A DNA stretch of 64,000 nucleotides from Candidatus Tectomicrobia bacterium. GTDB lineage: Bacteria; UBA8248. Each line of letters starts with the position of its first letter. Within the stretch, counting starts at the first letter, position 1. Shown here one piece after another: positions 36,678-48,944 of this stretch. The notes under the pieces are model-generated. The model had not been told where the DNA came from. It worked only from the letters and a program-made list of their open reading frames with translations, and searched no databases. The position numbers were made by a program, and so were the translations under genes. The stretch spans positions 124,001-188,000 of the forward strand of contig JACPUR010000001.1 of the NCBI GenBank assembly GCA_016192135.1. Reading direction: 5' to 3'.

Positions 36678-36743
36678 GGGCGGCGCCGGCCGCGGGCGGG
36701 GCGGGAAGTCCGCCCGCCCCATGGAAGGCAGGAGGAGGAAGGA

Positions 36744-37985
36744 ATGCCGAAACGCGCTTCGGAGAAAGGCGACGCCCTGCGCTGCTCGTTCTGCGGGAAG
36801 AGCCAGGAGGAAGTGAAGAAGCTCATCGCGGGCCCCCACGTATACATCTGCGACGAGTGCGTCGACCTCTGCAACGAGATCATGGTGGAGGAGTGGCAGG
36901 AGGAGCGGAAGCGCGAGCAGAAGGCCCTCCTCAAGCCGGCCGAGATCAAGGCCATCCTCGACGAGCACGTCATCGGCCAGGAGCGGGCGAAGAAGATACT
37001 CTCCGTGGCCGTCTATAACCATTACAAGCGCATCGACGCCCGGGCGGACCTCCACGAGGTGGAGCTCCAGAAGAGCAACATCCTCCTCATCGGCCCCACC
37101 GGCTCCGGCAAGACGCTGCTGGCCCAGACCCTGGCGCGGCTCCTCGACGTGCCCTTCGCCATCGTGGACGCCACGACCCTGACCGAGGCGGGCTACGTGG
37201 GCGAGGACGTCGAGAACATCATCCTCAAGCTTCTCCAGAACGCCGACTACGACGTGGCCAAGGCGGAGCGCGGGATCATCTACATCGACGAGATCGACAA
37301 GATCAGCCGCAAGAGCGAGAACCCCTCCATCACCCGCGACGTCTCGGGCGAGGGGGTGCAGCAGGCGCTCCTCAAGATCATCGAGGGCACCGTGGCCAAC
37401 GTGCCCCCGCAGGGCGGGCGCAAGCACCCCCACCAGGAGTTCATCCGGGTGGACACGACGAACATCCTTTTCGTCTGCGGCGGGGCGTTCGTCGGGCTGG
37501 ACGGCATCATCCGCCGCCGGGTGGGCCGCCGGAGCATGGGCTTCGAGGCCTCGATCAAGTCCGAGAAGGACGGCTCGGTCACCGAGCTCCTCCCCATGGT
37601 TCGGCCCGAGGACCTCATCAAGTACGGCCTCATCCCCGAGTTCGTCGGGCGGCTGCCCGTGGTGGCCACCCTCGGCGACCTGGACGAGGGAGCCCTCATG
37701 CGCATCCTGACCGAGCCGCGGAACGCCCTCGTCAAGCAGTTCCGCAAGCTCGTCCAGTTCGAGGACGTCATCCTGCACTTCACCGACGAGGCTCTCCACG
37801 CCATCGCCAAGCAGGCCCTCGAGCACAACACGGGGGCCCGGGGCCTGCGCGCCATTATCGAGGACCTCATGCTCGAAACCCTCTTCGACCTGCCTTCCAT
37901 GGCCGGCGTGAAGGAGGTCGTCATCAACGAGCAGGTCGTCCAGCGCAAGGAGAAGCCCCTCCTCGTCTACGAGAAGGCCAGCTGA
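36744..37985 (+). CDS. clpX: ATP-dependent Clp protease ATPase subunit ClpX
   Basis: A 413-residue unfoldase for ClpP. The N-terminal zinc-binding domain has C14/C17 and C36/C39. The AAA+ domain has Walker A GPTGSGKT and Walker [10 protein letters not shown], plus the [10 protein letters not shown] pore-loop region and the ClpP-docking IGF-type loop in the usual place (not identical here). It recognises and unfolds tagged substrates. ATG 36744 follows AGGAGGAGG. It has a normal length and strong order with clpP and lon. Confidence 0.97.
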   Translation: MPKRASEKGDALRCSFCGKSQEEVKKLIAGPHVYICDECVDLCNEIMVEEWQEERKREQKALLKPAEIKAILDEHVIGQERAKKILSVAVYNHYKRIDARADLHEVELQKSNILLIGPTGSGKTLLAQTLARLLDVPFAIVDATTLTEAGYVGEDVENIILKLLQNADYDVAKAERGIIYIDEIDKISRKSENPSITRDVSGEGVQQALLKIIEGTVANVPPQGGRKHPHQEFIRVDTTNILFVCGGAFVGLDGIIRRRVGRRSMGFEASIKSEKDGSVTELLPMVRPEDLIKYGLIPEFVGRLPVVATLGDLDEGALMRILTEPRNALVKQFRKLVQFEDVILHFTDEALHAIAKQALEHNTGARGLRAIIEDLMLETLFDLPSMAGVKEVVINEQVVQRKEKPLLVYEKAS

Positions 37986-38031
37986 TCCCCTTGAAGCCTG
38001 CCGAGCCGCCTGCACGCCGTCTCTCCCCGAG

Positions 38032-40530
<2,499 letters not shown>

Positions 40531-40564
40531 GGAATTCATGCCGCCGGATTCGAAAAGCCCAGGT

Positions 40565-40594
40565 TTGACAAGCCCCGCGGGGCTTCCCTATCAT
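40565..40594 (+). promoter_or_regulatory. Promoter of tRNA-Val with palindromic spacer
   Basis: A perfect TTGACA (40565-40570) and TATCAT (40589-40594) with 18-bp spacing, 11 bp before the tRNA. The spacer holds the 14-bp palindrome AGCCCCGCGGGGCT (40571-40584). Confidence 0.6.
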
Positions 40595-40605
40595 CGCCTT
40601 GGCGA

Positions 40606-40680
40606 AGGCGCGTAGCTCAGGGGGAGAGCGCTTGCTTGACACGCAAGAGGTCGGCGGTTCGAAACCGCCCGCGCCTACCA
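40606..40680 (+). tRNA. tRNA-Val (anticodon GAC)
   Basis: A 75-nt cloverleaf with encoded CCA. The acceptor AGGCGCG pairs with CGCGCCT, the anticodon stem is CTTGC/GCAAG with loop TTGACAC (anticodon GAC at 40638-40640), and the T arm is GGCGGTTCGAAACCGCC. The first base pair is A-U rather than the commoner G-C. It lies 90 bp before thrS. Confidence 0.97.
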
Positions 40681-40769
40681 TCTTGATTGCCCCGGGCCCG
40701 CCGGAGCCGAATTCCGCCGGCAGGGCCCGCTGGTTTCTTGCAGAGGAGCGTTAGGCACTCGCCTCCATT

Positions 40770-42647
40770 ATGTCTGTCCGATCCCCGCATACGCATCCGC
40801 CCAAAGACGCCCTGGCGCTCCGCGTGAACGGCCAGGTGGTGGACCTCAACCGCTCCCTTCCCGCCGAAGCCGAAGTCGAGTACGTCACCGCCGACTCCGA
40901 AGCAGGGCTGGAGATCCTCCGCCACAGCACCGCGCACCTCATGGCGCAGGCCGTGCTCGAGCTCTTCCCGGGCGCCAAGCTCACCATCGGCCCCCCCATC
41001 GAGAACGGCTTCTACTACGACATCGACTACGAGCGGCCCTTCACCCTGGAGGACCTCGCCCGGATCGAGGAGCGCATGGGGGAGCTCTCCAAGAAGGACT
41101 TCCCCATCGAGCGCGCCGAGGTGAGCCGCGAGGAAGCCCTCGCCCTCTTCGAGAAGCGCGGCGAGAGCTACAAGATCGAGATGATCAACGAGCTTCCTCC
41201 GGGGGAGGGCATCTCGACCTACGCCCAGGGGGACTTCGTGGACCTCTGCCGGGGCCCCCACGTGCCCTCCACGGGGTGGCTGCGCCACTTCAAGCTCCTG
41301 AACGTGGCCGGGGCCTACTGGCGGGGGGACGAGAAGAACAAGATGCTCCAGCGCATCTACGGCACGGCCTTCCCGCGCCGCGAGGAGCTGGAGGGCCACC
41401 TCAAGAAGCTCGAGGAGGCCAAGGCCCGCGACCACCGCGTGCTGGGCAAGCAGCTCGGCATCTACCTCGTGGACGAGCAGGCGGGCGGCGGGCTCATCTA
41501 CTGGCAGCCCAAGGGCACCATCGTCAAGAAGACCATCGAGCGCTTCTGGGAGGACGAGCACGTCCGCCGCGGCTACGAGCTCGTCTCCATCCCCCATATC
41601 GCGAGGGACACCCTGTTCCGCATCTCGGGGCACTACGACTACTACCGCGAGAACATGTACGTCCTGAACATCGACCAGGACGAGTACGTGCTCAAGCCCA
41701 TGAACTGCCCGGGCCACATCCTCCTCTACCAGCAGCAGCTCCACAGCTACCGGGAGCTGCCGGTCCGCTACGCCGAATTGGGCACCGTCTACCGCTACGA
41801 GCGGAGCGGCGCGCTCCACGGCATGCTCCGGGTGCGCGGCTTCACCCAGGACGACGCCCACATCTTCTGCACCCCCGAGCAGGCGGGCGAGGAGGTCGTC
41901 GGCGTCATCGACCTGGCCCACTTCATGCTCAAGACCTTCGGCTACGAGGATTTCCAGACCGAGCTCTCGGTGCACGACCCGGCCAATTTCGGGAAGTACG
42001 CCGGCGTCCCCGAGGACTGGGAGAAGGCCGAGGCCGCGCTGCGGGCGGCGCTCGAGAAGCGCGGCATCCCCTTCAAGCGCTACGAGGGAGAGGCCGCCTT
42101 CTACGGCCCCAAGATCGACATCAAGATGCTCGACGCCCTCGGGCGCGGCTGGCAGGGCCCCACCATCCAGTTCGACTTCAACCTCCCCAAGCGCTTCGAC
42201 CTGAGCTACATCGGGCCGGACAGCCAGCGCCACCCCGTGGTGATGATCCACCGCACCGTGCTGGGCTCGATGGAACGCTTCGTCGGGGGGCTGGTCGAGC
42301 ACTATGCCGGGGCGTTCCCCGCCTGGCTCGCCCCCGTGCAGGCGCGGGTGATGACGATCACCGACGCGCAGCTCCCCGCGGCGCGCGAGGTGGAGAAGCG
42401 GCTCCTGGCCGAGGGTGTCCGGGTCCACGGCGATTTCCGCAATGAAAAAATCGGTTATAAGATACGGGAGGCCCAGATGGAGAAAATCCCCTACATGCTG
42501 GTGATCGGCGCGCGCGAAGCGGAAGCAGGCCAAGTCTCGCTCCGGGTTCGGGGGGCGGGAGACGTGGGAGCCATCCCCGTGGAGGAGGCCGTCCGCCGCA
42601 TCCGGGCCGACATCGCGGGGCGCAAGCTGGCGCCGGGGGGGATTTGA
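40770..42647 (+). CDS. thrS: Threonyl-tRNA synthetase
   Basis: A 625-residue class-II synthetase. Parts in order: TGS domain (about 10-65), editing/SAD domain (about 65-230, with HSTAHLMAQA and the CRGPHVPSTG motif), catalytic core (about 250-520, motif 2 YRYERSGALHGMLRVRGF, zinc site around MNCPGH) and anticodon-binding domain (about 525-625). It charges tRNA-Thr. The start is ATG 40770. It is followed one base later by infC, the usual order. No T-box or leader structure was recognised in the gap after tRNA-Val. Confidence 0.97.
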   Translation: MSVRSPHTHPPKDALALRVNGQVVDLNRSLPAEAEVEYVTADSEAGLEILRHSTAHLMAQAVLELFPGAKLTIGPPIENGFYYDIDYERPFTLEDLARIEERMGELSKKDFPIERAEVSREEALALFEKRGESYKIEMINELPPGEGISTYAQGDFVDLCRGPHVPSTGWLRHFKLLNVAGAYWRGDEKNKMLQRIYGTAFPRREELEGHLKKLEEAKARDHRVLGKQLGIYLVDEQAGGGLIYWQPKGTIVKKTIERFWEDEHVRRGYELVSIPHIARDTLFRISGHYDYYRENMYVLNIDQDEYVLKPMNCPGHILLYQQQLHSYRELPVRYAELGTVYRYERSGALHGMLRVRGFTQDDAHIFCTPEQAGEEVVGVIDLAHFMLKTFGYEDFQTELSVHDPANFGKYAGVPEDWEKAEAALRAALEKRGIPFKRYEGEAAFYGPKIDIKMLDALGRGWQGPTIQFDFNLPKRFDLSYIGPDSQRHPVVMIHRTVLGSMERFVGGLVEHYAGAFPAWLAPVQARVMTITDAQLPAAREVEKRLLAEGVRVHGDFRNEKIGYKIREAQMEKIPYMLVIGAREAEAGQVSLRVRGAGDVGAIPVEEAVRRIRADIAGRKLAPGGI

Positions 42648-42648
42648 T

Positions 42649-43350
42649 ATGGGTTTGAGATTCCGCGGCAGGGACATCCGTCCGACCCAGACGGGGCCGC
42701 GCGTGAACGAGGACATCCGGGCGCGCGAGGTGCGCGTCATCGACGACGAGGGCGAGCAGCTCGGCGTCATGACCGTCCCGGACGCCATCCAGGCGGCCCA
42801 GGACCGCGAGCTCGACCTCGTCGAGGTGGCCCCGAACTCCGATCCGCCCGTCTGCAAGATCATGGACTTCGGGCGCTACAAGTATTCCCTCCAGAAGAAG
42901 GCCCAGGAGGCCAAGAAGCGCCAGAAGGTGGTCGAGCTCAAGGAAGTGAAGATGCGCATCAAGATCGAGGACCACGACTACAACATCAAGAAGAAGAACG
43001 CCGAGCGCTTCCTGCTCGACGGCAACAAAGCGAAGGTGACCATCATGTTCCGGGGCCGCGAGGTCACGCACCCGGACTTCGGGCGGCGGCTCCTCGACCG
43101 GCTGGCGAACGACCTGATCGAGATCGCCACGGTCGAGCAGACCCCTCTCCTCGAGGGCCGGAACATGGTGATGGTGCTGGCACCCAAACCGGGCGTCCGG
43201 CCGCCGGCCAAGCCGGCCGGCGCCCCGGCCACGGAGGCTCCCCCCAAGGCGGCGGACGAGGCCCCTCGGACACCCCTGGCCGATGCGATGGAGAAGGCGG
43301 GCGGCGCCCGCGAAGAGCGAGAAGAGGAGAAGGGAAGCCCAAATGCCTAA
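42649..43350 (+). CDS. infC: Translation initiation factor IF-3
   Basis: A 233-residue protein with the two standard domains joined by a Lys-rich helix ([18 protein letters not shown] at about 67-84). It prevents premature subunit joining and checks start codons. After residue about 180 there is a 45-residue Pro/Ala/Glu-rich extension not present in short IF-3 proteins. The start is an ordinary ATG, not the autoregulatory AUU known in enterobacteria. It overlaps rpmI by eight bases, so the two are translationally coupled. Confidence 0.96.
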   Translation: MGLRFRGRDIRPTQTGPRVNEDIRAREVRVIDDEGEQLGVMTVPDAIQAAQDRELDLVEVAPNSDPPVCKIMDFGRYKYSLQKKAQEAKKRQKVVELKEVKMRIKIEDHDYNIKKKNAERFLLDGNKAKVTIMFRGREVTHPDFGRRLLDRLANDLIEIATVEQTPLLEGRNMVMVLAPKPGVRPPAKPAGAPATEAPPKAADEAPRTPLADAMEKAGGAREEREEEKGSPNA

Positions 43351-43543
43351 GCTCAAGACCAACCGGGGCGCGGCCAAGCGCTTCAAGTTCACGGGGAGCG
43401 GCAAGGCCAAGCGCAGCAAGGCCCACCACCGCCATATCCTCACCAAGAAGACCACCAAGCGGAAGCGCGGCCTCCGGCAGGGGGCGATCGTCGAGGGGGC
43501 GGACATGAAGGAGATCCGCAGGCTCCTCCCCTACGGCGGCTAG
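43343..43543 (+). CDS. rpmI: Ribosomal protein bL35
   Basis: A 66-residue basic protein with the standard [15 protein letters not shown] start, [11 protein letters not shown] in the middle and RLLPYGG at the end. It is a component of the 50S subunit. The start lies inside the 3' end of infC (eight-base overlap), with AAGGGAAG just before it. A longer frame opening at 43283 is not used because the family always begins at MPK. Confidence 0.96.
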   Translation: MPKLKTNRGAAKRFKFTGSGKAKRSKAHHRHILTKKTTKRKRGLRQGAIVEGADMKEIRRLLPYGG

Positions 43544-43568
43544 CCCGGCCGGGCGCCCTTCCGGGGGC

Positions 43569-43598
43569 TTGCGGAAGTCCCGCGGGGCGGGGTATAGT
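43569..43598 (+). promoter_or_regulatory. Internal promoter before rplT
   Basis: TTGCGG (43569-43574) and TATAGT (43593-43598) with 18-bp spacing, giving a 120-nt leader to rplT. Confidence 0.45.
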
Positions 43599-43683
43599 CC
43601 TCTCCCGGCCGGGAAAACGGCTGAAAACCCGCCGAAATCGCGGTCAATCGGCCAGAATCGGCGTAGAGGCAGTCCCGGGTCCG

Positions 43684-43711
43684 GCGCCCCCAGCGGGGCG
43701 CGGCCCTTTTT
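43684..43711 (+). terminator. Terminator-like hairpin in the rplT leader
   Basis: A stem GCGCCCC/GGGGCGC with a four-base loop CAGC (43684-43701), followed by GGCCC and five T, ending 17 bp before the rplT start. Its position suggests attenuation or r-protein-controlled readthrough rather than the end of an operon. Confidence 0.5.
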
Positions 43712-43727
43712 CATGGAGTTTTCCGCC

Positions 43728-44081
43728 ATGCCCCGCTCCACCGCCAAGCCCGCCTCGCGCGAGCGCCACCGCCGGGTCCTCAAGCAGGCGAAGGGCTACC
43801 GCGGCGCCCGCTCCAAGCGCCTGAAGTCCGCCCGCGAAACCGTCCTGCGGGCGATGGCCTTCGCCTACCGCGACCGCCGGACCCGCAAGCGCGAGTTCCG
43901 CCGGCTGTGGAACGTCCGCATCAACGCGGCCGCCCGCGAAGCCGGGATGAATTACAGTTGCTTCATGGGCGCCCTGCGCAAGGCGGGGGTCGAGATCAAC
44001 CGCAAGCTCCTGGCCGACTTGGCCGTCGTGGACCCGGCCGCGTTTACCCAGCTCGTGGAGATCGCCCGGGCGCAGGGCTGA
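43728..44081 (+). CDS. rplT: Ribosomal protein bL20
   Basis: A 117-residue basic protein with [18 protein letters not shown] near the start, a long alpha-helical N-terminal extension and the globular part [15 protein letters not shown]. It is required early in 50S assembly and in many bacteria represses its own operon (family knowledge). ATG 43728 follows GGAG. A terminator-like hairpin precedes it, and a strong terminator follows at 44102-44134. Confidence 0.96.
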   Translation: MPRSTAKPASRERHRRVLKQAKGYRGARSKRLKSARETVLRAMAFAYRDRRTRKREFRRLWNVRINAAAREAGMNYSCFMGALRKAGVEINRKLLADLAVVDPAAFTQLVEIARAQG

Positions 44082-44101
44082 GGAAGGACCCGGACACAAA
44101 G

Positions 44102-44134
44102 GCCCCGCCCGGCCGGGCGGGGCTCTTTTTTTTT
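44102..44134 (+). terminator. Strong Rho-independent terminator after rplT
   Basis: A perfect 22-bp palindrome (44102-44123; half-arm GCCCCGCCCGG), then TC and nine T (44126-44134). It separates rplT from pheS, so pheS needs its own promoter or readthrough. Confidence 0.92.
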
Positions 44135-44159
44135 GCTGGAAACTGTGGATAGAGCGGTC

Positions 44160-45266
44160 ATGAGCGAAAGTAAAATTAAGCAAATTGAAAACGAATTAAT
44201 CAAGGCACTTTTGCGTGCGAAGGATGAAGCTGCTGCCGAGGAAGTGCGCATCCGTTTCCTTGGGCGCAAGAGTGGCGAGTTGACTGAAATCATGCGGAAT
44301 TTGAAAAATCTCTCGCCCGAGGAAAAACGGGAGATCGGTCCTGTCGCTAATAAACTTCGTGATCTGACCGAGGAGGCCACCGCTACAATCTCCCGAGGGG
44401 ATCTTGGGTCGCTTCGTGAGGTAATTCGTTCTTACGGTGATTGGCGCAACGACCAAGAGATCACTATTCAAATCGACCAATGGGTCGAAAGCGTGGCCGG
44501 TGCTGTAGTTGAAAAAGAATCCCCCCGCCTCGACCTCACCATCCCCGGGCCGCAAGCTCCCGTCGGGCACAAGCACCCCCTCACCCGGACGATGGAGGAC
44601 ATCGTCGAGGTCCTGACGCGCCTGGGCTACACCGTGGCCGAGGGCCCGGAGGTCGAACTCGACCATTACAACTTCGAGGCCCTGAACATCCCGCGCGATC
44701 ACCCCGCCCGGGACATGCAGGATACGTTTTATGTCGCGGACGACGTGCTGCTCCGCACCCACACCTCGCCCGTCCAGATCCGGGTGATGGAGAAGCAGAA
44801 GCCCCCCGTAAAGGTCATCGCGCCGGGCAAGGTCTTCCGCTGCGACGCGGACGTGACCCACTCCCCCATGTTCCACCAGGTCGAGGGCCTCTACGTGGAC
44901 AAGGGGGTGACCTTCGCCCACCTGAAGGGCACCCTCGAAACCTTCGTGCGCGAGCTCTTCGGCCCGGAATTCAAGGTGCGCATCCGCCCGAGCTTCTTCC
45001 CCTTCACCGAGCCGAGCGCCGAGGTGGACATCTCGAGCCCCTTCCTCGCCGGGGGCCGCTGGCTCGAGGTGCTGGGGGCGGGGATGGTGGACCCGGCCGT
45101 GTTCGAGGCGGTGAACCAGGCGAGGGGGAACCGGGACTACGACCCCGAGGCGTGGACCGGCTTCGCCTGGGGCCTGGGGGTGGAGCGGGTGGCCATGCTC
45201 CGCTACGGCATCGGGGACATCCGCCTCTTCTACGAGAACGATCTGCGCTTCCTGAGGCAGTTTTGA
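44160..45266 (+). CDS. pheS: Phenylalanyl-tRNA synthetase alpha subunit
   Basis: A 368-residue subunit with an N-terminal coiled coil (about 1-95) and a class-II catalytic core ([10 protein letters not shown] near 142, DTFYV near 185, [12 protein letters not shown] near 240, [10 protein letters not shown] near 340). With PheT it charges tRNA-Phe. The start ATG 44160 gives [13 protein letters not shown]. The first 120 codons are about 49% GC by hand count, with AT-rich codons, while the rest is above 70%. The change is abrupt near 44517, which suggests a mosaic gene. The usual pheS-pheT coupling is interrupted by a 275-bp repeat region. Confidence 0.96.
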   Translation: MSESKIKQIENELIKALLRAKDEAAAEEVRIRFLGRKSGELTEIMRNLKNLSPEEKREIGPVANKLRDLTEEATATISRGDLGSLREVIRSYGDWRNDQEITIQIDQWVESVAGAVVEKESPRLDLTIPGPQAPVGHKHPLTRTMEDIVEVLTRLGYTVAEGPEVELDHYNFEALNIPRDHPARDMQDTFYVADDVLLRTHTSPVQIRVMEKQKPPVKVIAPGKVFRCDADVTHSPMFHQVEGLYVDKGVTFAHLKGTLETFVRELFGPEFKVRIRPSFFPFTEPSAEVDISSPFLAGGRWLEVLGAGMVDPAVFEAVNQARGNRDYDPEAWTGFAWGLGVERVAMLRYGIGDIRLFYENDLRFLRQF

Positions 45267-45303
45267 GGAAGAGGAGGCAAGCCAGAGTCTGGGGCGCTCG
45301 TGC

Positions 45304-45428
45304 CGTCATTCTGAGCGAAGCGAAGAATCTGCTTTTGATCTTGGCGAATGGAGAAGCAGATTCTTCGGTCGCCCTATTTCCAGGTTCCCAGGCGGCGAGC
45401 CGCCTGGGCGGGCTCCCTCAGAATGACG
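45304..45428. repeat. Nested inverted repeat between pheS and pheT
   Basis: Outer arms CGTCATTCTGAG (45304-45315) and its complement (45417-45428); inner arms GAAGAATCTGCTT (45322-45334) and its complement (45354-45366); and a GC-rich CCCAGGCGGC/GCCGCCTGGG hairpin at 45387-45408. It is related to 26196-26285. Confidence 0.75.
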
Positions 45429-45541
45429 GCGAAATGCCAGCGTGCAGGATGACGGGCTTGATCTTCTCTCCTCCAAAAGGGGGGCGGCAACCGGATGAGC
45501 AACGCGATGGAATTCACGTCTAGCTCAAGGATTGTCTGATC

Positions 45542-47977
45542 ATGCGCGTCAGCCTCGAATGGCTCTCGGATTACGTCGAGATCGATCCCTCGGACGCCGA
45601 TCTCGTCCGGCGGATCGCGGAGGGCCTCCTGCTCGCCGGGCTGGAGGTCGAGGCCGTGGAGCGCCCGGGCGAAGCCCTGGAAGGGATGGTGGTGGGGGAG
45701 GTGCTGGAGGCGGCCCCCCACCCCAGCGCCGATCGGCTCCGGCTCTGCCGGGTGAGCGATGGGAGGAGCGCCCGCCCGGTGGTCTGCGGCGCCCCCAACG
45801 TGGCGGCGGGCCAGCGGGTGGTGCTGGCCCTCCCCGGCGCCAGGCTCCCCGGCGGCCAGGCCATCGAGGCCGTCACCATCCGGGGCCAGCGGAGCGAGGG
45901 GATGATCTGCTCGGCCCGGGAGCTGGGGCTGGGGGACGACCACAGCGGCATCCTCGTGCTGGAGGGGAGCCCGGCCCCGGGCTCCCCGGCGGCGGCGGCC
46001 CTGGGCCTGGACGACGTGATCCTCGACATCTCCATCACCCCCAACCGGGCGGACTGCCTCTCCGCCTTCGGGGTGGCGCGCGAGGTGGCTGCCCTCCTGG
46101 GGCACCCGCTGCGCGCCCCCGAGGTGCGGGTGGAGGAGGACCCCTCCGGGGACGCCGCCTCCCTGTGCGCGGTCGAGATCCTCGGCCCGGACAAGTGCCC
46201 CCGCTACGTCGCCCGCGTCATCCGGGGGGTGAAAATCGGCCCCTCGCCTGCCTGGATGCGGCGCCGCCTCCGGGCCGCCGGGATGCGCCCCATCAGCAAC
46301 GTCGTGGACGTGACGAACTACGTCATGCTCTCCCTGGGCCAGCCCCTCCACGCCTTCGACCTGGCGCGCCTGGCGGAGTCGCGCATCGTGGTGCGCCGCT
46401 GGCGGGGGGAGGACGGCCCCTTCGTCACCCTGGACGGCCAGGAGCGGCGGATGGACGGGGAGGATTTGATGATCTGCGACGCCCGCCGCCCGGTGGCCAT
46501 CGCGGGGGTGATGGGAGGGCGGGAGTCCGAGGTCGAGGACACGACCCGGGACATCCTCCTCGAGAGCGCCTACTTCTCGCCCTCCACCATCCGGCGCACC
46601 CGCAGGCGCCTGGGGCTCTCGACCGAGGCCTCCTACCGCTTCGAGCGGGGGGTGGACCCGGGCGGGACGGCCCGCGCGGCGGCCTGGGCGGCCGAGCTCA
46701 TCCGCCGGACGGCGGGGGGCGCGGTGGCGAAGGGAGAGGTGGACTGCCATCCCCGGCCCGCCGCCCCGGCGCGCGTGAGGCTCCGCTACAAGCGGGCCGC
46801 GGACATCCTGGGGGCGGAGGTACCGCCGGACGAGGTGCGGCACGAGCTCGGGGCCCTGGGGATGAAGGCGGACGGGGCGGGCGAGGACGCCTGCGAGGTG
46901 GAGGTGCCCACTTTCCGCCCCGACATCGAGCGCGAGATCGACCTCATCGAGGAGATCGCCCGCCGGCGGGGGTATGACCGCATCCCCTCCGAGCTCCCCC
47001 CGATGCGCGCCCCCGCCGCTCGGCGGGGCGGCATCCGCAGGCTCGAGGACGAGGCGCGCGAGGCCATGATATCGGCCGGGTTCAGCGAGGCGATCAACTA
47101 CAGCTTCGTGAGCGGGGAGGGCCTGAGGCGCCTCGGCGCGGGGGAGGGGGCGGTGCCGCTCCGGAACCCCTTGAGCGCGGAGATGGATGTCCTGCGTACC
47201 ACCCTCCTCGCGGGGCTGCTCGGGAACGCGGCGCTGAACCTCAACCGGGGGGTGGAGAAGGTGCGCCTGTTCGAGACGGGCCGCACGTTCCACCCCGATC
47301 CGGGCCAGCCCCTCCCCAGGGAAGCCTCCCGCCTGGCCGCCGTCCTGGCCGAGGGGGAGGCGCCCGCCCTCTGGCCCGAGGGGCCGGCCCCCGGGGGGGA
47401 GCAGCCCCTCCCCCGGGCGGTGTTCGAGCTCAAGGGGGCGGTGGAGCGCCTGGGGACGCTCCTGAACCTTCCCGGGCTCTCCTTCGAGCCGGGCGGGGAA
47501 GGAGGGGCCTTCGAGGCGGCGGCCTGCGCCCGCATCCGGGTGGAGGGGGCCGAGGCGGGGGTCATCGGCGCCCTGCGGCGGGAGGTCCTGGAGGCCTGGG
47601 GGCTCCGCCAGGGGGCGGCGGCCTTCGAGCTGGACCTGGGGGTCCTCCTGGCCCGGGAGCGCCCGCCCCGGCGCTTCGAGGCCCTGCCGCGTTTCCCGGC
47701 CAACCTCCGGGATCTGGCCGTGGTGGTGCCCGAGGGGGTGACCCACGGGGAGGCCGAGGCCCTCATCCGTGAGGCGGCGGGGGAGCTGCTGGAGTCCTCG
47801 GCCCTCTTCGACGTTTACCGCAGCCGGGAGATGGCCGCGGCGGGGGAGAAAAGCCTGGCCTACTCGCTCGTCTTCCGGCACCCGGAGCGCACCCTGACCG
47901 ACGCCGAGGTGAACCGGGCCTTCGAGGCCATCGCCGGGCGGCTCGCCCGGGACCTGGGGGCCCGCCTGCGCGCCTGA
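45542..47977 (+). CDS. pheT: Phenylalanyl-tRNA synthetase beta subunit
   Basis: An 811-residue subunit with a tRNA-binding EMAP-like domain (about 40-150, [13 protein letters not shown]), the B3/B4 editing region ([13 protein letters not shown] near 250), B5 domain, catalytic-like core and the C-terminal ferredoxin-fold anticodon-binding domain ([13 protein letters not shown] near 715). Normal length. It begins at ATG 45542 and works as the alpha2-beta2 tetramer with PheS. The distance from pheS is unusually large because of an inserted palindrome. Confidence 0.97.
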   Translation: MRVSLEWLSDYVEIDPSDADLVRRIAEGLLLAGLEVEAVERPGEALEGMVVGEVLEAAPHPSADRLRLCRVSDGRSARPVVCGAPNVAAGQRVVLALPGARLPGGQAIEAVTIRGQRSEGMICSARELGLGDDHSGILVLEGSPAPGSPAAAALGLDDVILDISITPNRADCLSAFGVAREVAALLGHPLRAPEVRVEEDPSGDAASLCAVEILGPDKCPRYVARVIRGVKIGPSPAWMRRRLRAAGMRPISNVVDVTNYVMLSLGQPLHAFDLARLAESRIVVRRWRGEDGPFVTLDGQERRMDGEDLMICDARRPVAIAGVMGGRESEVEDTTRDILLESAYFSPSTIRRTRRRLGLSTEASYRFERGVDPGGTARAAAWAAELIRRTAGGAVAKGEVDCHPRPAAPARVRLRYKRAADILGAEVPPDEVRHELGALGMKADGAGEDACEVEVPTFRPDIEREIDLIEEIARRRGYDRIPSELPPMRAPAARRGGIRRLEDEAREAMISAGFSEAINYSFVSGEGLRRLGAGEGAVPLRNPLSAEMDVLRTTLLAGLLGNAALNLNRGVEKVRLFETGRTFHPDPGQPLPREASRLAAVLAEGEAPALWPEGPAPGGEQPLPRAVFELKGAVERLGTLLNLPGLSFEPGGEGGAFEAAACARIRVEGAEAGVIGALRREVLEAWGLRQGAAAFELDLGVLLARERPPRRFEALPRFPANLRDLAVVVPEGVTHGEAEALIREAAGELLESSALFDVYRSREMAAAGEKSLAYSLVFRHPERTLTDAEVNRAFEAIAGRLARDLGARLRA

Positions 47978-47987
47978 TCGCTTTTCG

Positions 47988-48016
47988 TTGACACCCCCCC
48001 AAGCCCCCTCTAGAAT
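47988..48016 (+). promoter_or_regulatory. Near-consensus sigma-70 promoter before the zapA block
   Basis: TTGACA (47988-47993), a 17-bp spacer, and TAGAAT (48011-48016). It is the best promoter match in the window, 55 bp before the coiled-coil gene at 48071. Confidence 0.8.
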
Positions 48017-48070
48017 GGCCGCCGTCCCCTGAAGAAGCGGCCATTCCCGCCCGATGGGAAGCCAATCCGG

Positions 48071-48331
48071 ATGGTGATGGACAAGCTGGACGCGCTGGAG
48101 GCGGCCCTCCAAAAGGTGCTGGGCGAGCTGAACGACCTCCGGCGCTCGCGGATCGAGCTGGAAGCCGAGCTGAGGCGGGTGCAAGCCGAGGGCCGCGAGG
48201 CGGCCGAGGCGGCCCGCGCGCGCGAGGAGGAAGCGGGCAAGCTGCGGGAGGAGAACGGCCGGCTGGCCCGGGAGCACGACGAGGTGCGGTCCCGGATCGA
48301 GCGCATCATGCACCATCTGCCGGCCGGCTAG
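48071..48331 (+). CDS. Small coiled-coil protein, ZapB-like
   Basis: An 86-residue protein that is almost entirely one coiled coil (about 3-80) with a heptad pattern and many Glu, Arg and Leu. A gene of this kind often precedes zapA, and the products resemble ZapB-type division proteins in form rather than clear sequence. The start is ATG 48071; ATG 48077 is an alternative. It lies 39 bp before zapA and shares the strong promoter at 47988, so a role at the division ring is likely but inferred from context. Confidence 0.75.
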   Translation: MVMDKLDALEAALQKVLGELNDLRRSRIELEAELRRVQAEGREAAEAARAREEEAGKLREENGRLAREHDEVRSRIERIMHHLPAG

Positions 48332-48370
48332 GGACGGCGTCCGGCGCGCCCGCCGGGGGAGGGGTGAGGC

Positions 48371-48646
48371 ATGGAGCCCAAGGTGATCTCGGTGGAGATC
48401 TTCGGGCAGCAGCTCCATCTCAAGAGCGCCGCCGACCCGTCCTACACGGCCCAGCTCGCCGAGTACGTGGACGGGCAGATCCGGAAGGTCTCCCGCCAGA
48501 GCAACGATCCCCTCAAGGTGGTTCTCCTGGCGTCGATGAACATCGCCAACGAGCTCCACGAGGAGCGGAAGAAGCAGGAAGAGAGCGCGGAAATCGTGGC
48601 CCGGCGGGCCGATTCCCTCCTCCAGAAGATCGAGAGATCGTTCTAG
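48371..48646 (+). CDS. zapA: Cell division protein ZapA
   Basis: A 91-residue protein with the ZapA layout: VISVEIFGQQLHLKSAADPSY at the start (globular head), YVDGQIRKVSRQ and LASMNIANELHEER, then a C-terminal coiled coil. It bundles FtsZ filaments at the division site. The start is ATG 48371 behind GGGGAGGGG. It is followed by the 6S RNA gene and 5-formyl-THF cyclo-ligase, an order conserved across many Proteobacteria. Confidence 0.9.
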   Translation: MEPKVISVEIFGQQLHLKSAADPSYTAQLAEYVDGQIRKVSRQSNDPLKVVLLASMNIANELHEERKKQEESAEIVARRADSLLQKIERSF

Positions 48647-48711
48647 GCCCCCCCCGGCCGGCTGCCCCTTCCGGTGTACCCATCCTCTTGATTTGGTGCG
48701 ATAATAGCCGC

Positions 48712-48914
48712 TGGCTTGCGACTGAATTTGGCCCTGCGGTGTGCGAGATGAAGGACGGCTATTTGACCCAGTAACGATACCTCGGGGGCCCTTCCCTGCG
48801 GTGGTGAGCCTATCTCCACGGAGAAAATGGCCTGAAGCCGCAACGTATGGGGCACCCACCTGGCGAAAGCTGGGTTCAAAGCCACCTTCACACGGCATTT
48901 GCGGGGCTTCTTTT
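48712..48914 (+). ncRNA. ssrS: 6S RNA
   Basis: It lies exactly where 6S RNA is found, between zapA and the cyclo-ligase gene. The closing stem is visible: GCCCTGC (48731-48737) pairs with GCGGGGC (48901-48907), continued by GTGTG with CACAC (about 48889-48893). The central-bubble strand GATACCTCGGGG and the TGGTGAGCC, TCTCCACGG pieces are typical of 6S RNAs of alpha- and deltaproteobacteria as I know them. GATAAT at 48700-48705 is a likely -10. A T-run follows the stem. 6S RNA mimics an open promoter and sequesters sigma-70 RNA polymerase in stationary phase. The ends are approximate. Confidence 0.85.
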
Positions 48915-48944
48915 TGAATTCACCCCTCCCGGCGGAGGCGGAGG

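Noticed and set aside
45374-48898. Open frame of 1174 codons on the minus strand opposite pheT
   Set aside because: A shadow frame; it also crosses zapA and the 6S RNA gene.
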